DNA of 64,000 nt from NCBI GenBank assembly GCA_963760435.1, contig CAVXDE010000027.1, forward strand, positions 245,158 to 309,157, given 5' to 3'. Position 1 is the stretch's first letter. Each line of letters opens with the position of its first letter. Source of the DNA: JAFAXD01 sp963760435. Lineage in GTDB: Bacteria > Pseudomonadota > Alphaproteobacteria > Rhizobiales > Xanthobacteraceae. Shown in pieces: positions 18,999-27,535 of the stretch. The translations under genes were made by a program, and so were the position numbers. The notes beneath the pieces are model-generated. The model saw only the letters and a list, made by a program, of their open reading frames with translations, searched no databases and was not told where the DNA came from.

Positions 18999-19994
18999 TC
19001 AGGCACCGAACGAGGGGAACAGTTCCTCGAGGGTTGGCTGGCGCGAGATATAGCCTTGCGAGTGGGCGTAGCGGACGAAAGTCTCAAGGACTTTGCGGTT
19101 TGGCTCGATGCCATGAACATAAGGCTTCGGCCCATACGCGGCGCGCTGCTGTTCCAGGAAGAACACCCCATCGGGGAGCGAGAGGTGTTTCGGATTGGCC
19201 TGCAAATACGTGTCGCAGACGTCCTGCGCATCGACGAAAGCCTGCGTGAGGCTGCGCGCGATCCATGGATCCCGTTCGGCCAAAGCCTTTTTCATGACGA
19301 CCGTATGTGTGATTGGCAGTTGGCCGGTGCTCCGCACGAATGACTGCATCTCTGCCTGCGGGTCCGGGAACAGACGGCGTAGTTTCGAGGTGCCGGCGAC
19401 GAAGTTGTCAGGCAGTTCGGGGAGGAATACGGCGTCGACCTCGCCGCGCTCCAGCAATTCTTCCGGCGTTGTGTTGGTCTGTTTCGTGAGCTTGATCCCG
19501 GGGGGCATGTTGAAGCCCGCCCCTTCTGTGCCCTCGGTAACGACCCAATTCACCTCGTCGGGCGAGAGACCATAGTGCTCCTGAAAAATTCCGCGCAGCC
19601 AGAGATTGACGGTGATCCGGTAGAGGATTGTCGCAACGCGTTTGCCGGCGAGGTCCTTCGGTCGCGTGTAGCGCGAGTCCTCGCGCACGAACACATAGGC
19701 AAGGACCGGCATTCGCAACGGAAACACGGGCAGCGCGACCACCGGCTCGCCGCGCACGCGCGCCATGACGTACCACGACAGCGACATCTCGGCGGCGTCA
19801 TAGTCTTCATAGACCGGGCGAACGCAAAAATCGCCAATCCAGGACGTATTGGCTTGCACCGCTAGTCCGTTCGCCTTCACACGACCGTCGATCAATGGCC
19901 GCGTGCGGTCATAATCCGCCATCGCCAGCGTCACCGGCACGTCGGCGGATCGCTTCTGATCGGGCAACCGCGGGGCATCGAGGGTCAGGCTCAC
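18999..19994 (-). CDS. 4,5-dihydroxyphthalate decarboxylase-like protein
   Basis: Protein of about 331 residues with the pattern of the 4,5-dihydroxyphthalate decarboxylase family: LAMADYDRTRPLIDGRVKANG at the start, then RYTRPKDLAGKRVATILYR and TVNLWLRGIFQEHYGL. The fold is that of periplasmic binding proteins, and many members are of unproved function. The GTG at 19994 is preferred because a GGAGG ribosome site precedes it; the frame is open to 20063. No signal peptide is visible with this start, so a cytoplasmic enzyme is plausible. It lies upstream of the hyu-liv unit on the same strand, 139 bp before hyuA, and next to a solute-binding protein gene and aromatic-acid genes. Confidence 0.75.
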   Translation of the reverse strand: MSLTLDAPRLPDQKRSADVPVTLAMADYDRTRPLIDGRVKANGLAVQANTSWIGDFCVRPVYEDYDAAEMSLSWYVMARVRGEPVVALPVFPLRMPVLAYVFVREDSRYTRPKDLAGKRVATILYRITVNLWLRGIFQEHYGLSPDEVNWVVTEGTEGAGFNMPPGIKLTKQTNTTPEELLERGEVDAVFLPELPDNFVAGTSKLRRLFPDPQAEMQSFVRSTGQLPITHTVVMKKALAERDPWIARSLTQAFVDAQDVCDTYLQANPKHLSLPDGVFFLEQQRAAYGPKPYVHGIEPNRKVLETFVRYAHSQGYISRQPTLEELFPSFGA

Positions 19995-20063
19995 GGCATT
20001 CCTCCGTTGCGTTCTTGGCGGCAATTGTCCGGATGATAGCGATGATTTCCCGTGCAACAACAC

Positions 20064-20999
20064 TCATTTCGCAATCAGCTGCGCCGGGTCCAATTTGGTC
20101 CGGAGCATATCCTGTCGCGACAATACATCGATCCACCATTGCATCTGCGCGGGGTCGATGCTGGCAACAAACCGCGGAAGCTCCGAGTCGCGCACAACGG
20201 CCTCCGGCAAATTCAAATATTTGGCGATGATGGTCTTTGTTCGATCGCCATTCTTCGCAATGAACGCACTCGCTTCATCAATCGCCATTTTGTAATTCGC
20301 CACGGTACCCGGGTTGTGCTGCGCCCAGGCCCGCGTACTGGCATTGATCATCTGGGTCGCGCCGTCCGGTAGCTCGCCGAAGAAATAGGCGACGACATAC
20401 CCGATACCGCTGCTGACGATTTGGCTGAGCAACGGGTCGGGAATGATGATCACGTCAACCCGGCCCGAGCGCAGCAGATCGCGCATGCTCGGAAACGGCA
20501 CTTCAACGAAGGTCATCTTCTTCGAGTCGATGCCCTTCTGGCGAAGCCATTCCCGGTACAGAACTTCGGAAATGCTCCCGATTCCGCTCACGCCGGTACG
20601 CTTTCCGAGCAGATCCGCTGGCGATTTGATCTCCAGCCCGATGCGAGCCACGACAGCAGCGGATTTCATGCCCGTGGTGAGCACCGACAGCCCTGTGAGG
20701 GCAGTCAGATCAATGCCGCCATCAACCGCCTGTAAAAACACCGGCGGCGCCAACGTGCCAATCTGGATCTCGCCAACGACAAGCCCAGGGACGATGACGG
20801 AGCCGCCGCGGAGAGCCTTTAGCTCGACATCAAGGTTGCGTTTGGCAAAGAAGCCTTCCTCTTTGGCGACGAAATTTGTCCCCACGTCCCCCAATGAGGT
20901 GTAACCGATCACCAATTTTGTTTGAGCACCGGCCGGAGCGCCGCCCGCCAGCACGACCATTGCGGCAAGCGTCAGCCACACCCCTACTGTCTTGTGCAT
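20064..20999 (-). CDS. NitT/TauT-family ABC transporter substrate-binding protein
   Basis: Exported binding protein of about 311 residues of the nitrate/sulfonate/taurine family. The signal peptide is TVGVWLTLAAMVVLAGGAPAGA. The mature part opens with KLVIGYTSLGDVGTNFVAKE, and the typical LLGKRTGVSGIGSISEVLYR lies further on. The ATG at 20999 is chosen over the upstream in-frame ATG at 21104 because it begins the signal peptide and follows a GAGAAG ribosome site. No cognate permease or ATPase is adjacent. The ligand is unknown; the neighbours suggest an aromatic acid. It is divergent from the luciferase-like fragment and the cupin gene. Confidence 0.87.
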   Translation of the reverse strand: MHKTVGVWLTLAAMVVLAGGAPAGAQTKLVIGYTSLGDVGTNFVAKEEGFFAKRNLDVELKALRGGSVIVPGLVVGEIQIGTLAPPVFLQAVDGGIDLTALTGLSVLTTGMKSAAVVARIGLEIKSPADLLGKRTGVSGIGSISEVLYREWLRQKGIDSKKMTFVEVPFPSMRDLLRSGRVDVIIIPDPLLSQIVSSGIGYVVAYFFGELPDGATQMINASTRAWAQHNPGTVANYKMAIDEASAFIAKNGDRTKTIIAKYLNLPEAVVRDSELPRFVASIDPAQMQWWIDVLSRQDMLRTKLDPAQLIAK

Positions 21000-21195
21000 C
21001 ACCAACCCTATCCACTTCTCACCGTCCGGCATTCTTTCCGGCGGTGTGATCATCCGGTTGCAACGGCGGATTTGGCAAGAGCTTTCCGGTTGAGCGCTCG
21101 TCATAAGACATCAGGACAGACGTGGCGTTTGTGCGATCTTAGGCTGCGCTAGCACGGCGCGCGGCGAGACGCGCCGGTAAAAGCCAAAGGGAGAG

Positions 21196-21297
21196 ATGCG
21201 CATGGAGATGTCGATCAGCCTGCCGACCAAGGCGCGCTCATTCGAGGTCGTCAAGCGCGCGGAGGAGCTCGGTTACTGCGCCGTTGGGCCGATGTGA
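21196..21297 (+). pseudogene. Truncated luciferase-like (LLM) flavin oxidoreductase remnant
   Basis: A 33-residue frame preceded by a GGGAGAG ribosome site reads like the N-terminus of an LLM-class flavin-dependent oxidoreductase. The stretch PTKARSFEVVKRAEELGYCA fits the conserved VKRAEELGY pattern. It then ends in tandem stop codons after GPM. Such proteins normally run to about 330 residues, so only the first tenth remains. The following 57 bases hold no more of it before the cupin gene. A deletion between this gene and the cupin gene is the simple explanation. The call rests on a short similarity and is moderate. Confidence 0.5.
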
Positions 21298-21354
21298 TGG
21301 AAAAGGTTTGACCCCGCAGCGAATGAGGACGGCACCAATCAAAAGGGGATTTGC

Positions 21355-21903
21355 ATGAAAGCGCGCCGCATCGTCACCGGTCATTCGGGAGGAAAAGCCG
21401 TCTGCGTGTCCGATGGTCCCTCACCCAAGGGCAAGGTCTACAACAGCGTTCCCGGCCAAGCCTCGACGCTGCTGTGGGCGACGCCACCTGTCCCCACAGT
21501 CCCCAATCAGGGCGAAGCTATTTCAGAAAAAACTGGATACGTGCCTGGCCCCGGTGAAACGCGCTTCATGTTCGTCACGTTTCCTCCGGACTCGGTGATG
21601 ATGAGCCCAAGTTTCGATCCCGCCGCGGTGGGGGCGGAATTCATGGAGCACATGCCGGAGCTCGCCAGTAAATTTGAGATGGACAATCCCGGCATGCACA
21701 CGACCGACACGGTCGACTATGGGATCGTTCTCGATGGCGAGGTGTGGCTCGAGCTCGATGATGGCAAGCAGATTCATCTGCAGCAGCACGACGTTATCGT
21801 CCAGAACGGCACGCGGCATGCGTGGCGCAACAAGAGCCAGAAGCCGGTGAAGATGGCGTTTGTGCTGATCGGCGCCAATCGGAAGGGATCGGGAGTGCCA
21901 TGA
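21355..21903 (+). CDS. Cupin-domain protein
   Basis: Protein of 182 residues with a single cupin barrel in its C-terminal half. TVDYGIVLDGEVWLELDDG carries the first cupin motif and the DVIVQNGTRHAWRN region carries the second, including the metal-binding His. The classic HxH of motif one is replaced by other residues, so metal binding may be weak. Similar small cupins occur beside aromatic-degradation genes and can be dioxygenase-like or regulatory. The start ATG follows an AAAAGGGGA ribosome site. It is upstream of and co-directional with the hydroxycinnamoyl-CoA hydratase-lyase gene, 147 bp apart. The specific role is unknown. Confidence 0.82.
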   Translation: MKARRIVTGHSGGKAVCVSDGPSPKGKVYNSVPGQASTLLWATPPVPTVPNQGEAISEKTGYVPGPGETRFMFVTFPPDSVMMSPSFDPAAVGAEFMEHMPELASKFEMDNPGMHTTDTVDYGIVLDGEVWLELDDGKQIHLQQHDVIVQNGTRHAWRNKSQKPVKMAFVLIGANRKGSGVP

Positions 21904-22050
21904 TCGTCATTGCTCCGGCCGCAGTGCGGGCGGCCTGATGCAGTTTGGATCGGCGTTCGAGCTTGACCGCCAGCGCTTTGTTTGCGCAGTTCCTGTCGAG
22001 AATTTCCCTGCGCCGCAGTGGGGCGGCCATTACAACAGGCGAGGAAAAAC

Positions 22051-22893
22051 ATGACCGGGTCGGACCTGAGCTACGACCGTTTCACGACGGTCAAGATCGA
22101 ATTCGAAGACGGCATCGCCTGGGTCATCCTCAACCGTCCCGAAAAGCGCAACGCGATGAACCCGGCGCTCAATCGGGAAATGATGGATGTGCTCGATCAG
22201 CTCGAGGTCGATGACCGCTGCAAGATCCTGGTGCTGACCGGCGCGGGGGAGTCCTTCTCCGCCGGGATGGACATCAAGGAGTACTTCCGCGAGGTCGATA
22301 AGGCGACGCCGGTCGGTGTGATGCGAGTGCAGCGCGCGTCCATGGGCTGGCAATGGCGCCGGCTGATGTTCTTCCCCAAGCCGACCATCGCTATGGTGAA
22401 TGGCTGGTGCTTTGGCGGCGCGTTCACGCCGCTGGTCTCTTGCGATTTGGCGATCGCCGCCGAGGAAGCGCAGTTCGGTCTGTCCGAAATCAACTGGGGC
22501 ATCATTCCGGCCGGCAATGTCATGCGCGCGGTAGCGGACCGCATGTCGGCCGCGGACGCGCAGTACTATCTGATGACCGGCGACACGTTCGATGGCCGCA
22601 AGGCGGCGGCCATGAAGCTCATCAACGAAGCGGTGCCGCGCGCGCAACTCAAGGCGCACACGACGGAGCTCGCCAAGAAATTAATGCAGAAGAACCCGCA
22701 CGTGCTCAGCACCGTCAAGCTCGCCTGGCGCCGCGTAAAGGACATGTCGTGGGATGTGTCCGAAGACTATCTCTACGCCAAAGCGCAGCAATGCTATTCG
22801 ACCGATCCCGAGCAGGGCCGCAGTCACGGCATGGGCCAATTCCTGGACGACAAGTCGTACCGGCCGGGGCTCGCGAACTACCGGCGGGAGTGA
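22051..22893 (+). CDS. p-Hydroxycinnamoyl-CoA hydratase/lyase
   Basis: Enoyl-CoA hydratase-superfamily enzyme of 280 residues. It resembles feruloyl-CoA hydratase-lyase (ech/HCHL), which turns feruloyl- or coumaroyl-CoA into vanillin or hydroxybenzaldehyde plus acetyl-CoA. Diagnostic segments are WVILNRPEKRNAMNPALNRE, the oxyanion-hole GESFSAGMDIKEYFREVD, VNGWCFGGAFTPLVSCD and QFGLSEINWGIIPAGNV with the catalytic Glu. The ATG at 22051 is chosen because a GAGGA ribosome site precedes it; the frame is open to 21982. No feruloyl-CoA synthetase or vanillin dehydrogenase gene is visible beside it. The assignment from motifs is strong, and the physiological substrate is inferred. Confidence 0.87.
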   Translation: MTGSDLSYDRFTTVKIEFEDGIAWVILNRPEKRNAMNPALNREMMDVLDQLEVDDRCKILVLTGAGESFSAGMDIKEYFREVDKATPVGVMRVQRASMGWQWRRLMFFPKPTIAMVNGWCFGGAFTPLVSCDLAIAAEEAQFGLSEINWGIIPAGNVMRAVADRMSAADAQYYLMTGDTFDGRKAAAMKLINEAVPRAQLKAHTTELAKKLMQKNPHVLSTVKLAWRRVKDMSWDVSEDYLYAKAQQCYSTDPEQGRSHGMGQFLDDKSYRPGLANYRRE

Positions 22894-22931
22894 CGTTTCG
22901 TGGGAGATCAACAAGGGCCACAACAAACACA

Positions 22932-22987
22932 GCCCTCATCCTGAGGAGCCCGCGCGCTCGCGCGCGGGCGTCTCGAAGGATGAGGGC
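22932..22987. repeat. Palindromic intergenic repeat
   Basis: The inner hairpin is GCCCGCGCG-CTCG-CGCGCGGGC (22948-22969). It is flanked by an outer inverted repeat, GCCCTCATCC (22932-22941) against GGATGAGGGC (22978-22987). The outer sequence CCTCATCCTGAGGAGC...CTCGAAGGATG is shared with the repeat near 9232. It lies between the convergent hydratase-lyase and glutathione reductase genes and could act as a bidirectional terminator. Confidence 0.75.
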
Positions 22988-23008
22988 CAGAGTTTGTTGA
23001 CCGTTGTT

Positions 23009-24391
23009 CTACTCCGCCGCCTGCTGGCCGTAGCGCGCGGTGGGCGTGCGCATCGTCACCAGCTCCTCGGCGGCGGTCGGGTGCAGCGCCATCGTGGCGT
23101 CGAAATCGGCTTTGGTCGCGCCCATCTTCACGGCGATACCCAGCGTCTGAATCATCTCGGCCGCGCCCTCGCCGACGACATGGCAGCCGAGCACGCGATC
23201 GCTCGTCCCATCAACAACAAGTTTCATCAGCATACGGGTGTCGCGGCCCGACAACGTCGCCTTCATGGGCCGGAACGTCGCCTTGTAGATATCGACGCGG
23301 GCGAAGCGCTCGCGCGCCATGGTTTCGGTCAAGCCGATGACGCCCACCTCCGGCTCGGAGAACACCGCGGTCGGCACATCCAGGTGATCGACCCTGGTCG
23401 GTCGTCCTCCGAACACGGTGTCGGCGAAGGCATGGCCTTCGCGGATCGCGACCGGGGTCAGGTTGAGCCGGTTGGTGACATCGCCGACCGCGTAGATGTG
23501 CGGGACGGTTGTGCGCGTGTATTCGTCGACCACGACCGCGCCGGTCTTCGCAATCTCGACGCCGGCGGCCTCGAGCCCGAGACGCGCCGTATTGGGCGAG
23601 CGGCCGATCGCGAACATGACTTTGTCGACGTCGATCCAGCGCCCATCGGAGAGCTGCGCCGGCGAGGCCTCGCCCGATGACGCGACCTCGGTGACGGTGC
23701 GCCCGGTGATGACGGTGATGCCGCGCTTCTCCATCTCGCCGCGCAAATGCGTGCGCACGTCATCATCGAAGCCGCGCAGGATGTTCTCGCCGCGATAGAC
23801 CAGCGTCACCTCGCTGCCGAGCCCGGCGAAGATGCAGGCAAACTCGATCGCGATATAACCGCCGCCCTGGACCAGGATCCGCCGAGGCAAAAACGGCAAG
23901 TGCAAAGCCTCGTTCGAGGTGAGCACATGCTCCATACCGGGGATCGGCGGGCCGTTGTTGGGCCAAGCGCCGGTGGCGACCAGGATATGCGCGGCCTTGA
24001 CACGTTCGCCCGTTGACAGGCGCACGGTGTGGGCGTCCTCGAGCACGGCGCGCGCCTTGGCGATAGCCACGCCGGACTTATTCAGGTTCGCCGTGTAGGC
24101 GGCTTCCAGCCGCGCGATCTCCTTGTCCTTATTGGCAATCAACGTCGGCCAGTCGAAGACCGGCGCCTTGACGCTCCAGCCAAAGCCGGCGGCGTCCTCG
24201 AACTCGTGGGCAAAGCGGGAGGCATAGACCAACAACTTCTTCGGCACGCAGCCGCGGATCACGCAGGTGCCGCCGACCCGAAATTCCTCGGCGACCATCA
24301 CCCGTGCGCCGTAGCCGGCGGCGATGCGCGCGGCGCGCACCCCGCCCGAGCCGGCGCCGATGACGAAGAGGTCAACCTCCCGGTCACTCAC
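23009..24391 (-). CDS. gor: Glutathione-disulfide reductase
   Basis: FAD-dependent enzyme of 460 residues that reduces oxidised glutathione with NADPH in the cytoplasm. The FAD-binding motif is GAGSGGVRAARIAAGYGARV. The redox-active disulfide is in GGTCVIRGCVPKK (C-x4-C). The NAD(P) motif is in ILVQGGGYIAIEFACIFAG, and the dimer-interface HPT motif is in ALHPTAAEELV. The start overlaps the end of the DUF2059 gene by four bases, so rpiA, the DUF2059 gene and gor form one unit. It is intact. Confidence 0.95.
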   Translation of the reverse strand: MSDREVDLFVIGAGSGGVRAARIAAGYGARVMVAEEFRVGGTCVIRGCVPKKLLVYASRFAHEFEDAAGFGWSVKAPVFDWPTLIANKDKEIARLEAAYTANLNKSGVAIAKARAVLEDAHTVRLSTGERVKAAHILVATGAWPNNGPPIPGMEHVLTSNEALHLPFLPRRILVQGGGYIAIEFACIFAGLGSEVTLVYRGENILRGFDDDVRTHLRGEMEKRGITVITGRTVTEVASSGEASPAQLSDGRWIDVDKVMFAIGRSPNTARLGLEAAGVEIAKTGAVVVDEYTRTTVPHIYAVGDVTNRLNLTPVAIREGHAFADTVFGGRPTRVDHLDVPTAVFSEPEVGVIGLTETMARERFARVDIYKATFRPMKATLSGRDTRMLMKLVVDGTSDRVLGCHVVGEGAAEMIQTLGIAVKMGATKADFDATMALHPTAAEELVTMRTPTARYGQQAAE

Positions 24392-24903
24392 AGGTCGTAG
24401 CCTTTCTTCTTCATCTCGGCGCGCATCCGGGTGACGACAGTTTGCGAAAACGCGCCCGCCCAGTCCTTGGCGCGGCCGAAGCCATCCTCGAGTGCCAACG
24501 GCTCCTCGGTCAGCATCTTCTTGCCCAGCGCCGTCTTGTAGAACGCGACGATCTCTTTCAGTTCCTGCTCGGAAAAGCGCGTCGCGTACGCCTTGGCGAC
24601 CTCGTTGAGCAGCTCGTCGGTCTTGCCGTTGAATTCGGTCATGAGCTGCGTCGAGACCTCCGTCAGCGGCTTGTTCAAGTTCGGATTGGTCGGCAGGAAC
24701 AGGTTCTTTGCCTGCTCGATGGTGCCCGGCACGATCGCATCAAACATTTTGTGTCCACCCTTGAGGACGATCAGCTCCTTGGCGAGCGCGATCGAGTTGG
24801 GTGAGGGCTGCGCGCCCTGTGCATCGGCGCGTTCCGCCGCGAACCCGCAGCCCGCGGCGACGAGCAGCGCAAGCGCAAAACGGGCAACGAACCTGGCGAT
24901 CAT
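24388..24903 (-). CDS. DUF2059-domain exported protein
   Basis: Protein of 171 residues with a signal peptide (FALALLVAAGCGFAAERADA) and a C-terminal DUF2059 helical domain, recognised by YATRFSEQELKEIVAFYKTA and LGKKML. This domain has no established function. Its fixed position between rpiA and gor in many Rhizobiales is known, and the three genes are tightly spaced here (17 bp, then a four-base overlap). It probably acts in the periplasm. Confidence 0.87.
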   Translation of the reverse strand: MIARFVARFALALLVAAGCGFAAERADAQGAQPSPNSIALAKELIVLKGGHKMFDAIVPGTIEQAKNLFLPTNPNLNKPLTEVSTQLMTEFNGKTDELLNEVAKAYATRFSEQELKEIVAFYKTALGKKMLTEEPLALEDGFGRAKDWAGAFSQTVVTRMRAEMKKKGYDL

Positions 24904-24920
24904 GATTGGCTCCTCTGGCG

Positions 24921-25628
24921 TTATTTGTGGTGCAGCACGTTTACGCCGGCCGCGGACGCGATGATGGCGCTCGCCGCGATGCCCACGAACAGTCCGTGTT
25001 CGACCACCCCGGGAATTTCGGCAAGGCGAGCGGCAAGTGACAATGGATCAGGAATCCGTTCGAGCGCGGCGTCGACGATCAGGTGCCCCCCGTCCGTGAC
25101 AAAAGGATGGCCGTCGCGGCCGTGGCGCAGGCGCAGCGGACCGGGGCATCCGGCCTCGGCAACGGCACGTTCAATGTGGCGGCAGGTGGCCTTGAGCCCG
25201 AACGGCACCACCTCGATCGGCAGGGGAAACCGGCCCAGCACATCGACGAGCTTCGAACCATCGACGATCACCACCATGCGGTCTGATGCAGACGCGACGA
25301 TCTTTTCCCGCAGCAACGCGCCGCCGCCGCCCTTGATCAAGGCAAGGTCCGGGGCAACCTCGTCGGCCCCATCGACCGTGAGGTCGAGCTGCGGGGTTTC
25401 CTCGAGCGTCGAGAGCGTCATGCCGAGCTTTTGGGCGAGCGCCTGCGTCGCCTCGGAGCTTGCGACCGCGGTCACGGCAAGACCTGCCCGCACCCGGTCC
25501 CCGAGCAGCTCGACGAAGTGATTGGCGGTCGAGCCGGTGCCGAGCCCAAGGCGCATGCCGGGCTCGACGAAATCCAGGGCCCGCGCCGCTGCGGCGCGCT
25601 TGAGGTTATCGACGTCGTTGGTGTTCAC
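24921..25628 (-). CDS. rpiA: Ribose-5-phosphate isomerase A
   Basis: Interconverts ribose 5-phosphate and ribulose 5-phosphate in the pentose phosphate pathway. The protein is about 235 residues, with family signatures LGLGTGSTANHFVELLGDRV, DLTVDGADEVAPDLALIKGGGGALLREK and DGSKLVDVLGRFPLPIEVVPFG. The GTG at 25628 matches the family N-terminus. The frame is open upstream to 25943, but that part is repeat-rich intergenic DNA antisense to gph. It is the first gene of the rpiA-DUF2059-gor unit and divergent from gph. Confidence 0.94.
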   Translation of the reverse strand: MNTNDVDNLKRAAAARALDFVEPGMRLGLGTGSTANHFVELLGDRVRAGLAVTAVASSEATQALAQKLGMTLSTLEETPQLDLTVDGADEVAPDLALIKGGGGALLREKIVASASDRMVVIVDGSKLVDVLGRFPLPIEVVPFGLKATCRHIERAVAEAGCPGPLRLRHGRDGHPFVTDGGHLIVDAALERIPDPLSLAARLAEIPGVVEHGLFVGIAASAIIASAAGVNVLHHK

Positions 25629-25645
25629 AGGGACCCATCTAGCAC

Positions 25646-25794
25646 AGCATCCGCCTGTCCCGGAAAAGTGAATTCCGGTTTTCCCGCCTGCGCGAAGCCT
25701 TGGCAAATGGAAGAGCATTTGGCTTGAGGCTTCGGCGGGCGCAGGCAGGCCGAAAAGGACATGCGCAAAATTTGCCAAGCTTGCCTTGGCGCCG
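25646..25794. repeat. Interrupted rhizobial palindromic repeat remnant
   Basis: The gap between rpiA and gph contains TGTCCCGGAAAAGTGAATTCCGG and, about 100 bases later, AAGGACATGCGCAAA. These are the two arms of the same repeat that is whole at 37163-37211 (GCGCATGTCC ... GGACATGCGC). Between them lies an imperfect palindrome around the GCCTGCGCGAAGCC and GGCGGGCGCAGGCAGGCC segments. It looks like an old repeat opened by another. A promoter for the divergent genes probably also lies here but is not identified. Confidence 0.45.
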
Positions 25795-25818
25795 TCCCAC
25801 CGGTAACGATCCCCGGCC

Positions 25819-26490
25819 ATGCTCATCGTCTTCGATCTCGACGGGACGCTGATCGACACCGCCCCGGATCTCGTCGATACGCTCAATGTCATTCTGGCGC
25901 GCGAAGGACTGGAGCCAATCCCGTTCGAGCAAGCTCGCAGCATGATCGGCGCCGGCGCCCGGCGGCTGCTCGAGCGCGGGCTGCGGCGCGATGTGGCGGG
26001 GCTCCATAGCGATATGATCGAGCGGCTCTACAAGGATTTTCTTACCTATTATTCGCAGCACATGGCGGACCGCTCGCGCGCTTTTCCCGGACTGGAGACG
26101 GCGCTGGACCTGCTCGCCGGGGCGGGCCATCAGTTCGCGGTGTGCACCAACAAGCTCGAATCGCTCTCGGTCGAACTTTTGAAAGCCCTCAACCTCGCCC
26201 AGCGCTTTAGCGCGATCTGCGGCCAGGACACGTTTGGCATGCAGAAGCCCGATCCGGACATTCTGCGCCGCACCATCGCGCGCGCTGGCGGCGAGATTGG
26301 CAATGCCATCGTGGTCGGCAATTCGATGACCGACGTGGCGACGGCGCGCGCTGCCGGCGTGCCGATCATCGCGGTGACCTTCGGGTATGCAGACCGGCCG
26401 CCGGGGGCAATGGGCGCCGACGCGCTGATTGCGAGCTTCTCCGATCTGCCGCCGGTCGTGGCCGAACTCGCGCGCGCCCGAGCGGGCTGA
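25819..26490 (+). CDS. gph: Phosphoglycolate phosphatase (HAD superfamily)
   Basis: HAD-like hydrolase of 223 residues. Motif I with the nucleophile Asp is FDLDGTLIDTAP. Motif II is in CTNKLE, the conserved Lys in QKPDPDILRRT and motif III in VVGNSMTDVATARAAGVPII. It dephosphorylates 2-phosphoglycolate arising from DNA repair or oxygenase reactions. It is divergent from rpiA, an arrangement frequent in Rhizobiales. HAD enzymes overlap in substrate, so another phosphate ester remains possible. Confidence 0.88.
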   Translation: MLIVFDLDGTLIDTAPDLVDTLNVILAREGLEPIPFEQARSMIGAGARRLLERGLRRDVAGLHSDMIERLYKDFLTYYSQHMADRSRAFPGLETALDLLAGAGHQFAVCTNKLESLSVELLKALNLAQRFSAICGQDTFGMQKPDPDILRRTIARAGGEIGNAIVVGNSMTDVATARAAGVPIIAVTFGYADRPPGAMGADALIASFSDLPPVVAELARARAG

Positions 26491-26593
26491 TCCACCACCC
26501 GTTTTTCAGAGGTAATATCCGCTCAGTTGCGCGCCTAGGCGCAAATCCCTATTGTGTGCGCTATCGTGCGCAATGCGGCCTGCGGGCCGGGGG

Positions 26594-27211
26594 ATGAGTA
26601 TGATGCGTCGCGCGATCGTCCTGGTTTTGAGTGGCGCCGTACTGTCGGGCTGTACCGGGATTCCAAGCATGCCCAGTTTCAGCGTCCCCAGCTTCAAAAT
26701 GCCAAGTTTCAGTATGCCCGGCTTCAACCAGCCCGGCATGCCGGTGCACGTATCGTCGATCCCGCCGGGGGCCGAGGCGAGCTTTGGCAGCGGGGGCGAG
26801 AGTTGCCGGACTCCCTGCACGCTGGCGGCGCCGAATGGCACCGGCACCTATAATGTGAGCTTCACGCTCGAGGGCTATCAGCCGCAGAGCGTGCCGGTGC
26901 GCGTTGCGGTGAACGACTCGGCCTCGTTGCAATCCGGCGACGCCGGCACCGCACCGACGACGATGATCAGCCCCAACCCGGTTTTTGCCGAGCTCGAGCC
27001 GGTCGCGGCGCCACCAAGCTCCGCGGCCAAGAGACCACCCGCCGCGCGCACCAAGCCTCCTGCCAAGCCCGTGGCGGCAAAGCCTGCGGCGACGACGGCT
27101 GCGACCTCTGCGTCAGGCTCGGCGTCCTCGCCTCCGCCGCCTGCGCCGCCCGCACTCCCCTCGCCGCTCGGCACGCCGGCACCCGCCACCTCGCCCAACG
27201 TGTTTCGCTGA
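26594..27211 (+). CDS. PEGA-domain lipoprotein with low-complexity tails
   Basis: Lipoprotein of about 205 residues. The signal peptide ends in the lipobox LSGC. Next comes a short repetitive stretch with MPSFSVPSFKMPSFSMPGF. A PEGA-like beta-sandwich domain follows (VHVSSIPPGAEASF to FTLEGYQPQSVPVRV). The C-terminus is long and rich in Pro, Ala and Lys (PPAARTKPPAKPVAAKPAA). The PEGA domain is thought to contact the cell surface or peptidoglycan. The start is ATG at 26594 or 26600, after a GGGGG ribosome site. The tail probably spans the periplasm. The function is unknown. Confidence 0.8.
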   Translation: MSMMRRAIVLVLSGAVLSGCTGIPSMPSFSVPSFKMPSFSMPGFNQPGMPVHVSSIPPGAEASFGSGGESCRTPCTLAAPNGTGTYNVSFTLEGYQPQSVPVRVAVNDSASLQSGDAGTAPTTMISPNPVFAELEPVAAPPSSAAKRPPAARTKPPAKPVAAKPAATTAATSASGSASSPPPPAPPALPSPLGTPAPATSPNVFR

Positions 27212-27282
27212 CGCGGGGCGGCGCAAGCCGCGGCTCGCTTGACAGCCCGCCGCTCCGCCGTATGAAGAGGCCCATCTGGTGC

Positions 27283-27357
27283 GGGCGCTTAGCTCAGCGG
27301 GAGAGCGTTCCCTTCACACGGGAGAGGTCATAGGTTCAATCCCTATAGCGCCCACCA
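27283..27357 (+). tRNA. tRNA-Val (anticodon CAC)
   Basis: A complete cloverleaf of 75 bases. The acceptor stem pairs GGGCGCT with AGCGCCC. The D arm is AGCTCAGCGGGAGAGC. The anticodon arm TTCCC-TTCACAC-GGGAG gives anticodon CAC, and the T arm is GGTTCAATCCC. The discriminator A and CCA end are encoded. It reads the GTG valine codon and is the only tRNA seen in the window. Confidence 0.95.
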
Positions 27358-27535
27358 GGAAATCGAACTTCTAACCAACAAATCCAAACACTGATCCGAA
27401 GCCAAGAAAACCTGATCCGTACGTGCCTGCGCAACGGCACGGCATTGGCGATGGACCCTATATTCACTGTCGGATGCGTAACCGATTCAGGTTAGGGTAC
27501 CCTCTCGTGCGCCAGAATAGTTCCGGGAGAACAGG

